In this document: positions 27,568-35,834 of the stretch, in pieces | Numbering within the stretch: the stretch's first letter is position 1 | Layout of the letters: each line of letters opens with the position of its first letter | Source of the DNA: Pradoshia eiseniae | Lineage (GTDB): Bacteria; Bacillota; Bacilli; Bacillales; Pradoshiaceae | Assembly: GCF_002946355.1 (NCBI RefSeq) | Contig: NZ_PKOZ01000001.1 | Coordinates: 124,001-188,000, forward strand | Length of the DNA: 64,000 nt | Direction: 5' to 3' | Notes under the pieces: model-generated | Seen by the model: the letters and a program-made list of their open reading frames with translations, nothing else | What the model was told of the DNA's origin: nothing | The model's database searches: none | Program-made: the position numbers and the translations under genes

Positions 27568-28908
27568 ATGGCAACCGTAGCGTTCCATACATTAGGATGT
27601 AAAGTGAATCATTATGAAACAGAAGCGATATGGCAGCTGTTTCAGGCATCAGGATATGATCGAGTAGATTTTGAACAAGTAGCAGATGTCTATATTATTA
27701 ATACATGTACAGTCACAAATACCGGCGATAAGAAAAGCCGTCAAATCATCCGGAGAGCAGTCCGTAAAAATCCGGATGCTGTTATCTGCGTAACAGGCTG
27801 TTACGCTCAAACTTCTCCAGCGGAAATTATGGCTATTCCGGGTGTGGATATTGTTGTAGGAACACAGGACCGCGGGAAGCTTTTAGACTATATTGATACC
27901 TTCCGAAAAGAGCGCCAGCCAATCAATGGCGTCCGCAATATTATGAAGACAAGAGTCTATGAAGAAATGGACGTGCCAGCCTTCACTGACCGTACACGTG
28001 CATCATTGAAAATCCAGGAAGGATGCAATAACTTCTGCACCTTCTGCATCATTCCGTGGGCACGTGGTCTCCTGCGCTCACGTGACCCGCAGGAAGTCGT
28101 TCATCAAGCCCAGCAGCTTGTAGATGCCGGATACAAGGAAATTGTCCTGACAGGCATTCATACAGGCGGCTATGGAGAAGACTTGAAGGATTATAATCTC
28201 GCCATGCTTCTTAAGGATTTGGATGAGAAAGTGAACGGATTGAAACGTATCCGGATTTCCTCCATTGAAGCTTCGCAAATCTCAGATGAGGTCATTGAAG
28301 TATTGCGGAAATCTGACAAGGTTGTCCCTCACTTGCACATCCCGATTCAATCAGCCTCCAATACAGTGCTGAAGAGAATGCGACGCAAGTATTCAACGGA
28401 ATTCTACGCTGAGCGTGTAGCACGCTTGAGAGAGGCATTGCCTAACCTTGCAATCACATCAGACGTAATCGTTGGCTTCCCGGGGGAAACAGAGGAAGAA
28501 TTCATGGAAACCTATAACTTCATCAAGGAACAGCGTTTCTCTGAGCTTCACGTCTTCCCATATTCAAAACGGACTGGTACGCCAGCTGCACGTATGGAGG
28601 ACCAAATCGATGAGGATGTGAAGAATGACCGCGTCCATCGTTTGATTGCTCTTTCTGATCAATTGGCGAAAGAGTTTGCCTCTAAGTATGAGAATGAGGT
28701 TCTCGAAGTTATTCCTGAAGACCGCTTCGAAGAAGGAGAAGGCTTATACCAAGGTTATTCGGATAATTACCTGAAGGTTGTCTTCCCGGCTACAGAGGAA
28801 ATGGTCGGCCAAATCGTCAAGGTGAAAATTACGAAAGCCGGCTATCCATACAGTGAAGGGCAATTCGTCCGCGTCCTCGACGACCAAGTCCAAGCAGTCG
28901 CACAATAA
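27568..28908 (+). CDS. mtaB: tRNA (t6A37) methylthiotransferase MtaB
   Basis: 446 residues (B. subtilis YqeV 451). Adds a methylthio group to t6A37 in tRNAs reading ANN codons. It contains the N-terminal methylthiotransferase domain (TLGCKVNHYETEA, INTCTVTNTGDKKSRQ), the radical SAM cluster cysteines at about 153, 157 and 160 (CNNFCTFC), and a C-terminal TRAM domain (EGEGLYQGYSDNYLKV). I chose ATG 27568 with GTGAGGTGAAGG; the longer in-frame reading overlaps rsmE. Last gene of the heat-shock cluster, followed by a strong terminator. Confidence 0.95.
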   Translation: MATVAFHTLGCKVNHYETEAIWQLFQASGYDRVDFEQVADVYIINTCTVTNTGDKKSRQIIRRAVRKNPDAVICVTGCYAQTSPAEIMAIPGVDIVVGTQDRGKLLDYIDTFRKERQPINGVRNIMKTRVYEEMDVPAFTDRTRASLKIQEGCNNFCTFCIIPWARGLLRSRDPQEVVHQAQQLVDAGYKEIVLTGIHTGGYGEDLKDYNLAMLLKDLDEKVNGLKRIRISSIEASQISDEVIEVLRKSDKVVPHLHIPIQSASNTVLKRMRRKYSTEFYAERVARLREALPNLAITSDVIVGFPGETEEEFMETYNFIKEQRFSELHVFPYSKRTGTPAARMEDQIDEDVKNDRVHRLIALSDQLAKEFASKYENEVLEVIPEDRFEEGEGLYQGYSDNYLKVVFPATEEMVGQIVKVKITKAGYPYSEGQFVRVLDDQVQAVAQ

Positions 28909-28914
28909 AATGTG

Positions 28915-28954
28915 AGAGCCTAAGGTTTCATCGTGAGCCTTAGGCTCTTTTTGA
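28915..28954 (+). terminator. Terminator of the hrcA-mtaB cluster
   Basis: AGAGCCTAAGG (28915-28925) pairs with CCTTAGGCTCT (28938-28948), followed by TTTTTG. Confidence 0.92.
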
Positions 28955-28998
28955 TGACCAACTGGATGGGCTAGCCTGTAAAAAACCATAAAACAAAA

Positions 28999-29080
28999 GA
29001 GGTCGCTTCCTGCGACTGATATGTCTAGTCTGCGGACTTTCCCATTAGCCGATGAAGCCTCGTGATGCATGAGAATGGGC
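28999..29080. other. Gene-free stretch with three consecutive small hairpins
   Basis: Within the 337-nt gap between mtaB and rpsU, after the mtaB terminator and before the rpsU promoter. GTCGC/GCGAC (29002-29016), AGTC/GACT (29027-29038), and CCCATT/AATGGG (29041-29079) enclosing CTCGTG/CATGAG (29059-29073). No reading frame with a ribosome site is seen. It may be structured RNA, a decayed element, or chance. Confidence 0.3.
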
Positions 29081-29149
29081 ACATTTCGTCAGCTGTTTAC
29101 AATGCAGGAAGAAAGCGAGAAAACCAAGCTTTAAAATTGGAATAATTAG

Positions 29150-29178
29150 TTGACCTAAGATACCTGATATATTATAAT
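29150..29178 (+). promoter_or_regulatory. SigA promoter of rpsU-yqeY
   Basis: TTGACC (29150-29155), a 17-nt spacer, TATAAT (29173-29178), 67 nt before the rpsU start. Close to consensus, as expected for a ribosomal protein gene. Confidence 0.8.
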
Positions 29179-29245
29179 TTTAAGGTACATGGTTTCCTTC
29201 AACATGAGGAAATTAGAGTTGTTGTGCTCGGAGGGAGGGAAAGAG

Positions 29246-29419
29246 ATGTCTAAAACAGTCGTTAAGAAAAACGAATCGCTTGAAGATGCTCTTCGACGCT
29301 TCAAACGCACAGTTTCCAAGCAAGGTACTATGCAGGAAGTAAGAAAGCGCGAATTCTATGAAAAACCTAGTGTTAAACGTAAGAAAAAGTCTGAAGCTGC
29401 GAGAAAACGCAAGTACTAA
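29246..29419 (+). CDS. rpsU: 30S ribosomal protein S21
   Basis: 57 residues, identical in length to B. subtilis S21. [21 protein letters not shown] at the N-terminus and a very basic C-terminus ([14 protein letters not shown]). I chose ATG 29246 with GGAGGGAAAG upstream; the longer in-frame reading has no ribosome site. Cotranscribed with yqeY (15-nt gap). Confidence 0.98.
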   Translation: MSKTVVKKNESLEDALRRFKRTVSKQGTMQEVRKREFYEKPSVKRKKKSEAARKRKY

Positions 29420-29434
29420 AAAGAGGTGCCTTTA

Positions 29435-29884
29435 ATGAGTCTTGTTGAGCGTTTAAACAGCGATATGAAACAAGCTATGAAAGACAAAGATAAAGACAAG
29501 CTCTCCGTTATCCGAATGATGAAGGCTTCTCTTCAGAATGAAGGGATTAAGCTTGGCAAACAAGAATTATCCGAGGATGAAGAGTTGACCGTGCTTTCAC
29601 GTGAGTTAAAGCAACGAAAAGATTCCCTTCAAGAATTTGATAAAGCAGGGCGCCAGGACTTAACCGATAAGCTTCAAGCTGAAATTGCTGTTGTAGAAAG
29701 CTATATGCCGAAACAATTAAGCGAGGAAGAGTTGGATGCGCTTGTCGCAGAGGCGATCGCCCAAACAAATGCCACTTCTAAGGCTGATATGGGGAAAGTA
29801 ATGTCCGCTATTATGCCGAAGGTGAAGGGCAAAGCTGATGGATCTTTAGTTAATAAACTGGTACTGCAACATCTTACAAAATAA
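29435..29884 (+). CDS. yqeY: YqeY, GatB/YqeY-domain protein
   Basis: 149 residues (B. subtilis 148). An all-helical protein resembling the C-terminal tRNA-binding domain of the amidotransferase Gat[17 protein letters not shown] at the N-terminus, [15 protein letters not shown] in the middle, and a [17 protein letters not shown] signature. Exact role unknown. It pairs with rpsU across Firmicutes. ATG 29435 is preceded by AAAGAGGTG. Confidence 0.92.
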   Translation: MSLVERLNSDMKQAMKDKDKDKLSVIRMMKASLQNEGIKLGKQELSEDEELTVLSRELKQRKDSLQEFDKAGRQDLTDKLQAEIAVVESYMPKQLSEEELDALVAEAIAQTNATSKADMGKVMSAIMPKVKGKADGSLVNKLVLQHLTK

Positions 29885-29892
29885 GACATATA

Positions 29893-29926
29893 AAACCCGT
29901 GAATCAATTGATTTACGGGTTTTTTA
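29893..29926 (+). terminator. Terminator of rpsU-yqeY
   Basis: AACCCGTGAATC pairs with GATTTACGGGTT around an AATT loop, followed by TTTTATTT. Confidence 0.9.
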
Positions 29927-29965
29927 TTTATTTTTAGGAAAAAAGAGATAAATCCAGAAGATTAT

Positions 29966-29991
29966 TGAAACTAATAAGGTTTTTGCCCGTA
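29966..29991 (+). promoter_or_regulatory. SigW-type promoter of yqeZ-floA-yqfB
   Basis: TGAAAC (29966-29971), exactly 16 nt, CGTA (29988-29991): an exact match to the SigW consensus, 41 nt before the yqeZ start. In B. subtilis the yqeZ-yqfA-yqfB operon belongs to the SigW envelope-stress regulon, so position and target agree. A TATAAT (29990-29995) overlaps it but lacks a suitably spaced -35. Confidence 0.85.
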
Positions 29992-30031
29992 TAATGAGAT
30001 ATAAGGAAAAATGGAAGGAGGGAGAGACATA

Positions 30032-31360
30032 TTGCGAAAACGTTGGTGGTCGCTCTTTTTTATTGCCGCCTTTTGCTTGAGCTTCATAAGCGGACCGGAT
30101 GTGAGTTCGGGTAATGCTGAGAAGGTCTACATCGTTCCTATACATAATGAAGTAGAGAAAGGATTGGCCAACTTCTTGAGCCGCGCTATCGAGACGGCTG
30201 AAGAGGGTGGAGCTGAGGCAATCATTTTTGATATTAATACACCAGGCGGCGCTGTTGATGCAGCAGATAGAATCGGGCAAATCTTCACGGAAACGGACAT
30301 CAAGACAGTGGCGTTCGTGGATAATCGTGCATTATCGGCTGGGGCCTTCATTTCTTTGAATGCTGATGAAATATACATGGTACCGGGAGCGACGATGGGG
30401 GCAGCGGCAGTTATTACCTCTGATGGGAATGCTGCGAATGAGAAGGCTCAATCTTACTGGCTGGCCAATATGGAGAAAGCGGCAGAGTCCAGCGGACGTG
30501 ATCCATCCTTTGCTAAGGCGATGGCAGAAACTGATATAGACCTTCCGTCTGAATATGACTCCTGGGAAGGAAAGCTATTGACCTTAACGGCTTCTCAGGC
30601 TGGCAAAGTCGGCTATAGTGAAGGGACTGTCGAAAATGAGGATGCCCTTCTGGCAGAACTCGGGCTGCAAGACGCAGAAAAGGTCATGTTTGAGGAGACC
30701 TTTGCCGATAAGATAGCACGCTTCTTGACAAACCCTTATATTATCCCGATTCTATTAACAATCGGGACAATTGGGCTGATTGTGGAGCTGTTTTCCCCGG
30801 GGTTTGGTTTGCCTGGGGTTGCCGGGATTTCCGCCTTGCTGCTGTTTTTCTTTGGGCATCTTGTATCTGGTCTTGCCGGCTATGAAACCTTAATCCTGTT
30901 TATCGTCGGGATTGGCTTGATTCTGCTTGAGTTTTTTATACCGGGAGGAATCATTGGCATAGTGGGCTTTATAGCAATCATTGCAAGTCTATTTCTTGCA
31001 TCGGGGGATGTGGAACTTATGGCAAAATCCATTTTTATTGCACTGCTTGCGGCCTTCTTGGTTGCCGTTATTCTTATTAAATTCTTCGGAAAGAGATTTA
31101 CGGCATTTGATAGGCTGGTGCTCTTTGATTCAACCAGCACTGAGAAAGGCTATATTTCCAATGTGAATAGGGTTGAACTTATCGGCAAGGAAGGTGTTTT
31201 GCTGACTGCCTTGAGACCTGCGGGCACTGCCTTGGTCGATGGAGAAAGAGTTGATGTAGTAAGTGAAGGCAGCTTTATTAACAAGGGAACCGCAGTGAAG
31301 ATTGTGAAAGTAGAAGGTTCCCGTGTGGTTGTTCGTCAGCTGGACGAAAAGAATGAATGA
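30032..31360 (+). CDS. yqeZ: YqeZ, NfeD-family membrane serine protease
   Basis: 442 residues (B. subtilis YqeZ 437). A signal peptide or anchor at about 5-25 precedes a ClpP-class protease domain with FDINTPGGAVDAADRI and NRALSAGAFIS (the likely nucleophile serine). A cluster of membrane helices (about 240-350) follows, then a C-terminal OB-fold NfeD domain (GKEGVLLTALRPAGTALVDG). TTG 30032 is chosen because GGAGGGAG precedes it. It works with the flotillin-like FloA encoded next; the pair is linked to membrane stress and resistance to some antimicrobial peptides in B. subtilis. Confidence 0.92.
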   Translation: MRKRWWSLFFIAAFCLSFISGPDVSSGNAEKVYIVPIHNEVEKGLANFLSRAIETAEEGGAEAIIFDINTPGGAVDAADRIGQIFTETDIKTVAFVDNRALSAGAFISLNADEIYMVPGATMGAAAVITSDGNAANEKAQSYWLANMEKAAESSGRDPSFAKAMAETDIDLPSEYDSWEGKLLTLTASQAGKVGYSEGTVENEDALLAELGLQDAEKVMFEETFADKIARFLTNPYIIPILLTIGTIGLIVELFSPGFGLPGVAGISALLLFFFGHLVSGLAGYETLILFIVGIGLILLEFFIPGGIIGIVGFIAIIASLFLASGDVELMAKSIFIALLAAFLVAVILIKFFGKRFTAFDRLVLFDSTSTEKGYISNVNRVELIGKEGVLLTALRPAGTALVDGERVDVVSEGSFINKGTAVKIVKVEGSRVVVRQLDEKNE

Positions 31361-31391
31361 ATGAATATAGATTGAAGGGAGAAATAAAACT

Positions 31392-32390
31392 ATGGTATTT
31401 ACTGGTGGAACTGTCGCAGCCTTACTAGGTGTCGCGCTGATTATCATCGTTCTGGCCGTCTTATTTACATTCGTGCCAGTCATGCTCTGGATCTCCGCAA
31501 TTGCGGCAGGAGTTCGCGTGAGTATTTTTACATTAATTGGAATGAGGCTTCGCCGAGTGGCGCCGAGCCGTGTCATCAACCCATTAATCAAGGCATCTAA
31601 AGCCGGATTAAACGTAACAACGAATCAGCTAGAGAGCCATTACTTGGCTGGAGGAAATGTAGACCGTGTTGTTAATGCGTTAATTGCTGCTCATCGAGCG
31701 AATATTGACCTGACCTTTGAGCGTTGTGCTGCGATTGACCTTGCAGGCCGTGACGTGCTTGAGGCTGTTCAAATGAGCGTAAACCCTAAAGTAATCGAAA
31801 CACCGTTCATTGCCGGTGTGGCATTAAACGGGATTGAAGTCAAAGCAAAGGCAAGGATTACCGTCCGTGCGAATATCGAACGTCTTGTCGGGGGTGCCGG
31901 GGAAGATACCGTCATTGCGAGGGTCGGTGAAGGTGTTATCTCGACAATCGGTTCCAGTGAAAGTCATACGACCGTTCTTGAGAATCCGGAAAGAATCTCT
32001 CAAACCGTCTTAAGTAAAGGGCTAGATGCAGGAACAGCCTTTGAAATTCTGTCCATTGATATCGCAGACGTGGACATCGGCAAAAACATCGGTGCTGAGC
32101 TTCAAACAGAACAAGCTGAAGCAGATAAGAAAATTGCCCAAGCGAAAGCGGAAGAACGCCGCGCGATGGCGATTGCCCAAGAGCAAGAGATGAAGGCCAA
32201 AGTAGAAGAAATGAAAGCCAAGGTTGTGGAATCTGAGGCTGAGGTTCCGCTTGCAATGGCTCATGCCTTTAAAGCGGGCAATATGGGAATTATGGATTAC
32301 ATGAACTATCAAAACCTTGCATCTGATACGAAGATGAGAGAGTCAATTGGTAACATGAATCAAGATCAAACCAATCAGGAAGACGAGTAA
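31392..32390 (+). CDS. floA: FloA, flotillin-like membrane scaffold protein
   Basis: 332 residues (B. subtilis YqfA/FloA 331). An N-terminal membrane-embedded segment (about 5-50), a PHB/SPFH-type region ([41 protein letters not shown]), then a long alanine/glutamate coiled coil (about 235-285) and a short C-terminal tail. It organises functional membrane microdomains. Start ATG 31392; GAAGGGAG ribosome site. In the SigW-type operon between yqeZ and yqfB. Confidence 0.96.
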   Translation: MVFTGGTVAALLGVALIIIVLAVLFTFVPVMLWISAIAAGVRVSIFTLIGMRLRRVAPSRVINPLIKASKAGLNVTTNQLESHYLAGGNVDRVVNALIAAHRANIDLTFERCAAIDLAGRDVLEAVQMSVNPKVIETPFIAGVALNGIEVKAKARITVRANIERLVGGAGEDTVIARVGEGVISTIGSSESHTTVLENPERISQTVLSKGLDAGTAFEILSIDIADVDIGKNIGAELQTEQAEADKKIAQAKAEERRAMAIAQEQEMKAKVEEMKAKVVESEAEVPLAMAHAFKAGNMGIMDYMNYQNLASDTKMRESIGNMNQDQTNQEDE

Positions 32391-32433
32391 TAAGATCCCT
32401 TAACCGGGTATCCTGGAAAAGGAGGTTCTATCC

Positions 32434-32997
32434 GTGATATTAGGGGCTATTTGGGATAATCCTATACTGATTTTCATCATTATTAGCTTGATCAGCTGGT
32501 TTTTCGGAAAAGATAAGACGGCTGGTCAGCAAGGGCCTAAGCCTGCTCCCCAGCCGGTTGAATCTGATCGAGAGGTCAGTGAAAGCAGGGTAGAAAGGCC
32601 AACCATCCAAAGGGCTAACACAGATGATGATATCCGCCGCAAAATCCAGGAAAGGGAACGCCAGCTGCAAAAGAAGCTGAGCCGGGCACCTGAGCTGGAG
32701 AGAGAAGCAAGCACATTAGCGCAATCCATTAAAGAGCAGTATGAACGTCAAAAGGCTAAGCTTGCAGGGGCTGAGGTAAAAGAGAAGAGGCATGAATCTA
32801 AGCCTGAGCCAGTTGTTTCTGTACCTGTACAAATGGTGAAGAACACGGTTTCTAAAGACATATTGTCTAAGAAGAGTAAAGAACCTTCAGGCAGTGCGAG
32901 GGCTCGCGTGAACCTGCAGGGTGCTGACCTAAGGCAAGCCGTGATAATGTCAGAAATTCTAGGGCCTCCCCGTTCAAAAAGAAGGCATATCAGATAA
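32434..32997 (+). CDS. yqfB: YqfB-like membrane-anchored protein of unknown function
   Basis: 187 residues. One N-terminal membrane helix (PILIFIIISLISWFFG), then a highly charged, largely helical cytoplasmic part with a predicted coiled coil (about 65-110, RRKIQERERQLQKKL) and a basic C-terminus. GTG start with AAAGGAGGT. It occupies the yqfB position in the yqeZ-floA-yqfB operon. Sequence similarity to B. subtilis YqfB could not be judged by eye, so the symbol is by position. Confidence 0.6.
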   Translation: MILGAIWDNPILIFIIISLISWFFGKDKTAGQQGPKPAPQPVESDREVSESRVERPTIQRANTDDDIRRKIQERERQLQKKLSRAPELEREASTLAQSIKEQYERQKAKLAGAEVKEKRHESKPEPVVSVPVQMVKNTVSKDILSKKSKEPSGSARARVNLQGADLRQAVIMSEILGPPRSKRRHIR

Positions 32998-33003
32998 TTT
33001 GCA

Positions 33004-33039
33004 AAAGAACCTTCCGAGGTATTCGGAGGGTTCTTTTTT
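33004..33039 (+). terminator. Terminator of the yqeZ-floA-yqfB operon
   Basis: AAGAACCTTCCGA (33005-33017) pairs with TCGGAGGGTTCTT (33023-33035), followed by TTTTG. Confidence 0.9.
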
Positions 33040-33083
33040 GCGGATGGGGCTGCTTTTAATTCTTTACTTGCCAAGCTTTAATT

Positions 33084-33113
33084 GTCATGTAAGCCGCTGG
33101 CGGCGAATAGATT
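33084..33113 (+). promoter_or_regulatory. Possible SigE promoter of yqfC
   Basis: GTCATGTA, a 14-nt spacer, AATAGATT: a partial match to the SigE elements. yqfC and yqfD are SigE-dependent in B. subtilis, which is the main reason to note it. Weak. Confidence 0.25.
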
Positions 33114-33214
33114 ATAAGGAGAGAACTCCTGAGCTTTGTGGGCATCTGTTTCGGTTTAACCCGCTCATTAAGCCATTATACGTTCATCCAGATAACGGAG
33201 AAAGGGGGCTCTTT

Positions 33215-33499
33215 ATGGCCCGAGCATGGGGGAATCGCTTAAAGAGGTGGGTTACTGCCACCATGGATCTGCCTGAAGATATCATGATGGACCTGCCGCG
33301 CATTACGATGGTTGGCCAACTTCATATATACATAGAGAATCACAAGGGGCTGCTGGCTTTTTCAGACAAGGAATTACGATTAATGCTTAAGAACGGACAA
33401 CTTCTGGTCAAGGGTGAAGACTTCGTCCTGAAGACTATCCTGCCAGAGGAAATCCTGCTTGAAGGAAAGATTGAAAGTGTCTTATTTCTTGAAGAGTAG
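33215..33499 (+). CDS. yqfC: YqfC, sporulation protein
   Basis: 94 residues (B. subtilis 93). Conserved core DLPRITMVGQLHIYIENHKG and TILPEEILLEGKI. Expressed in the mother cell in B. subtilis; function not defined. I chose ATG 33215 because GGAGAAAGGGGG precedes it and the length fits; an in-frame extension upstream runs through the yqfB terminator and is not coding. Confidence 0.93.
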   Translation: MARAWGNRLKRWVTATMDLPEDIMMDLPRITMVGQLHIYIENHKGLLAFSDKELRLMLKNGQLLVKGEDFVLKTILPEEILLEGKIESVLFLEE

Positions 33500-33516
33500 C
33501 AAGGGGAGGTACTCGA

Positions 33517-34704
33517 ATGAAAAATCATTGGACGAATCATTTGAGCGGATATGTGAAGGTTCAAGTGAGAGGGCGAGGGGCTGCGAGGTTCATTAACCGG
33601 CTTCTCGAGCAAAAGGTGCTTGTTTGGGATGTTAAAAACATGGGGACCGAAACGGTTGTTTTTTATATGAAATTGGAGGAAGTGCAAACATTAAGAGTTG
33701 CAGCGAGAAAAAGCGAATGCAAGGTAACCTTTCTTGAAAGGAAGGGCGCACCGTTTTTTGCAAAGAAATTAATGAAATACAGCGGTTTGCTTGTCGGCCT
33801 GTTCTTGTTTTGTACGTTGATATTTATTCTCTCCAATGTGGTGTGGGGAATAGAAATAAAGGGAGCGAGTCCTGCGACAGAGCATGAGGTACGAAAAGCG
33901 CTTGAAGACATGGATATTAAGGTCGGAAAACTGCAATTCGGACTTGATCAGATGGAGGATATCCAGAAGGAACTAAGTGAGCGTGTCCCTGCTATCACAT
34001 GGATTGGCGTTCAGCTGAAGGGGACAACCTTTGAATTTCAGGTGGTTGAGAAAAAGCAGCCGAAAGAAGAGTCGGCTCAATCCTATATGAACCTGATTGC
34101 GGCCAAAAACGCCACGATCATTCAGCCGATGGTTGAAAGGGGACAAGGATTGGTTGAAAAAAACCAATATGTTCAAAAAGGAGATGTATTAGTCAGTGGC
34201 TTCATCGGCAGGGAGGATAATAAAAAATTTGTTGGAGCTAAAGGGAAGATAATGGCGGAAACATGGTATAAAACAGCTGTCACAGTACCGCTTAAAACGA
34301 ATTTATTTGTCTTTAATGGTGACTCTAAAACTAAACATACCGTAAAGTTCTGGGATTTTGAAGTGCCAGTATGGGGATTTGGGAATCCTGAGTTCCCGGA
34401 ATTTGAAGTCGAAGAAGATACTAAGACATTTCGCTTTTTGGGCTGGAAGATACCTGTTTCTGTTCATAAAAAACAGTATTTAAGCAAGGAAAAGGCGGTC
34501 AGAGTCTATACAGAAGAAGAAGCAGCTGTTCAAGCGGAAAAGATGGCCAGGCAGGATGTATTGAAGCTCGCTCCGGACGATGCGACCATAATTGCAGAAA
34601 AAATTTTGCACAAGCGAGTTGACAATGGTAAAGTTAAAATGACTATACATTATCAAGTTTTAGAAAATATTGCAATCGGACAACCGATGATTCAAGGAGA
34701 CTAA
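33517..34704 (+). CDS. yqfD: YqfD, stage IV sporulation protein
   Basis: 395 residues (B. subtilis 398). An N-terminal cytoplasmic ferredoxin-like region (GYVKVQVRGRGAARFINRLL), one membrane helix (about 88-110), and a large extracytoplasmic domain (IEIKGASPATEHEVRKAL; YVQKGDVLVSGFIG). Paired with YqfC in spore formers and predicted to act in the mother-cell membrane around the forespore. ATG start with GGGGAGGT. phoH follows after 3 nt. Confidence 0.93.
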   Translation: MKNHWTNHLSGYVKVQVRGRGAARFINRLLEQKVLVWDVKNMGTETVVFYMKLEEVQTLRVAARKSECKVTFLERKGAPFFAKKLMKYSGLLVGLFLFCTLIFILSNVVWGIEIKGASPATEHEVRKALEDMDIKVGKLQFGLDQMEDIQKELSERVPAITWIGVQLKGTTFEFQVVEKKQPKEESAQSYMNLIAAKNATIIQPMVERGQGLVEKNQYVQKGDVLVSGFIGREDNKKFVGAKGKIMAETWYKTAVTVPLKTNLFVFNGDSKTKHTVKFWDFEVPVWGFGNPEFPEFEVEEDTKTFRFLGWKIPVSVHKKQYLSKEKAVRVYTEEEAAVQAEKMARQDVLKLAPDDATIIAEKILHKRVDNGKVKMTIHYQVLENIAIGQPMIQGD

Positions 34705-34707
34705 GGA

Positions 34708-35673
34708 ATGTCAGATCAAGCAAAACTTATGAATTTACAATTAGCGTCACCAAATGAAGCGGCAGAGTTGTTTGGTGTCAATGACAGCAATCTCAAGCTT
34801 CTAGAAAGTGAGCTCTCTGTCAATATTATCTCCCGCGGTGAAACCATTAGTATCGCCGGGAATGAGGAGAACCTCGAAAGCGCAGATGAGATCTTGCACG
34901 CCCTATTGGCGATTGTCCGCAAAGGGATAAAGGTAGGTCCGCGTGAAGTCGCGTATGCCATTAATTTGGCCGAGAATGGAACGCTTGAATATTTTGCGGA
35001 TTTATATAATGAAGAGATTACGAAGAATGCGAAAGGGAAATCCATCCGAGTCAAGACACTTGGTCAGAAGGAATATCTTTCAGCTATCAGGGGCAAAGAT
35101 CTTGTCTTTGGTATTGGGCCAGCTGGAACCGGTAAAACATACCTGGCTGTTGTTATGGCCGTTCTTGCGCTAAAGAATGGGGAAGTGAAGCGAATCATCC
35201 TGACCCGCCCGGCAGTGGAAGCGGGAGAAAGTCTTGGATTCCTGCCGGGAGATTTGAAGGAAAAGGTCGATCCTTATCTGCGTCCGTTATATGACGCCCT
35301 TCATGATGTATTAGGAACTGAGCAGACAGCAAGGCTGATAGAACGCGGTACGATAGAAATTGCCCCATTAGCTTATATGCGAGGAAGAACCCTTGATGAC
35401 GCCTTCGTCATTCTTGATGAAGCTCAGAATACCACACAGGCTCAGATGAAGATGTTCTTGACCAGACTTGGCTTTGGTTCGAAATTGGTGATCACCGGAG
35501 ATACCTCTCAAATCGATTTGCCGAAAGGAATTCAATCAGGTTTGAAGGCAGCTGAAAACATTTTAAAAAATGTTTCGGGCATTTCCTTTATCCATCTCGA
35601 CCAAACAGATGTCGTGAGGCACCCGCTTGTGGCCAAGATTATTCATGCCTATGAGAAATATGAAACAAAATAA
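34708..35673 (+). CDS. phoH: PhoH family ATPase
   Basis: 321 residues (B. subtilis 319). An N-terminal KH-like region, then a P-loop ATPase domain with GIGPAGTGKTYLAV (about 135-148), the VILDEAQNTTQAQMKMFLTR Walker B region, and VITGDTSQIDLP. Presumed RNA-related ATPase; cellular role not settled. ATG start with CAAGGAGAC in the yqfD tail. Ends in a terminator before pgpH. Confidence 0.95.
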   Translation: MSDQAKLMNLQLASPNEAAELFGVNDSNLKLLESELSVNIISRGETISIAGNEENLESADEILHALLAIVRKGIKVGPREVAYAINLAENGTLEYFADLYNEEITKNAKGKSIRVKTLGQKEYLSAIRGKDLVFGIGPAGTGKTYLAVVMAVLALKNGEVKRIILTRPAVEAGESLGFLPGDLKEKVDPYLRPLYDALHDVLGTEQTARLIERGTIEIAPLAYMRGRTLDDAFVILDEAQNTTQAQMKMFLTRLGFGSKLVITGDTSQIDLPKGIQSGLKAAENILKNVSGISFIHLDQTDVVRHPLVAKIIHAYEKYETK

Positions 35674-35694
35674 TCATAATCCTCTAGGAAAAAG

Positions 35695-35729
35695 AGCCCC
35701 AGCATAACTGTGGCTTTTTTTCTTTTTTT
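35695..35729 (+). terminator. Terminator after phoH
   Basis: AGCCCCAG (35695-35702) pairs with CTGTGGCT (35708-35715), followed by TTTTTTC and more T. Confidence 0.85.
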
Positions 35730-35834
35730 AGCCTGATATAGAAAACAGGGTGAAACGCTTGCTAAAAACTGATATTATAACATCAAGTGTTCGATTTTAT
35801 ACATAGAAATCTTCCGTCCGAAGGAGGAAAGTGC

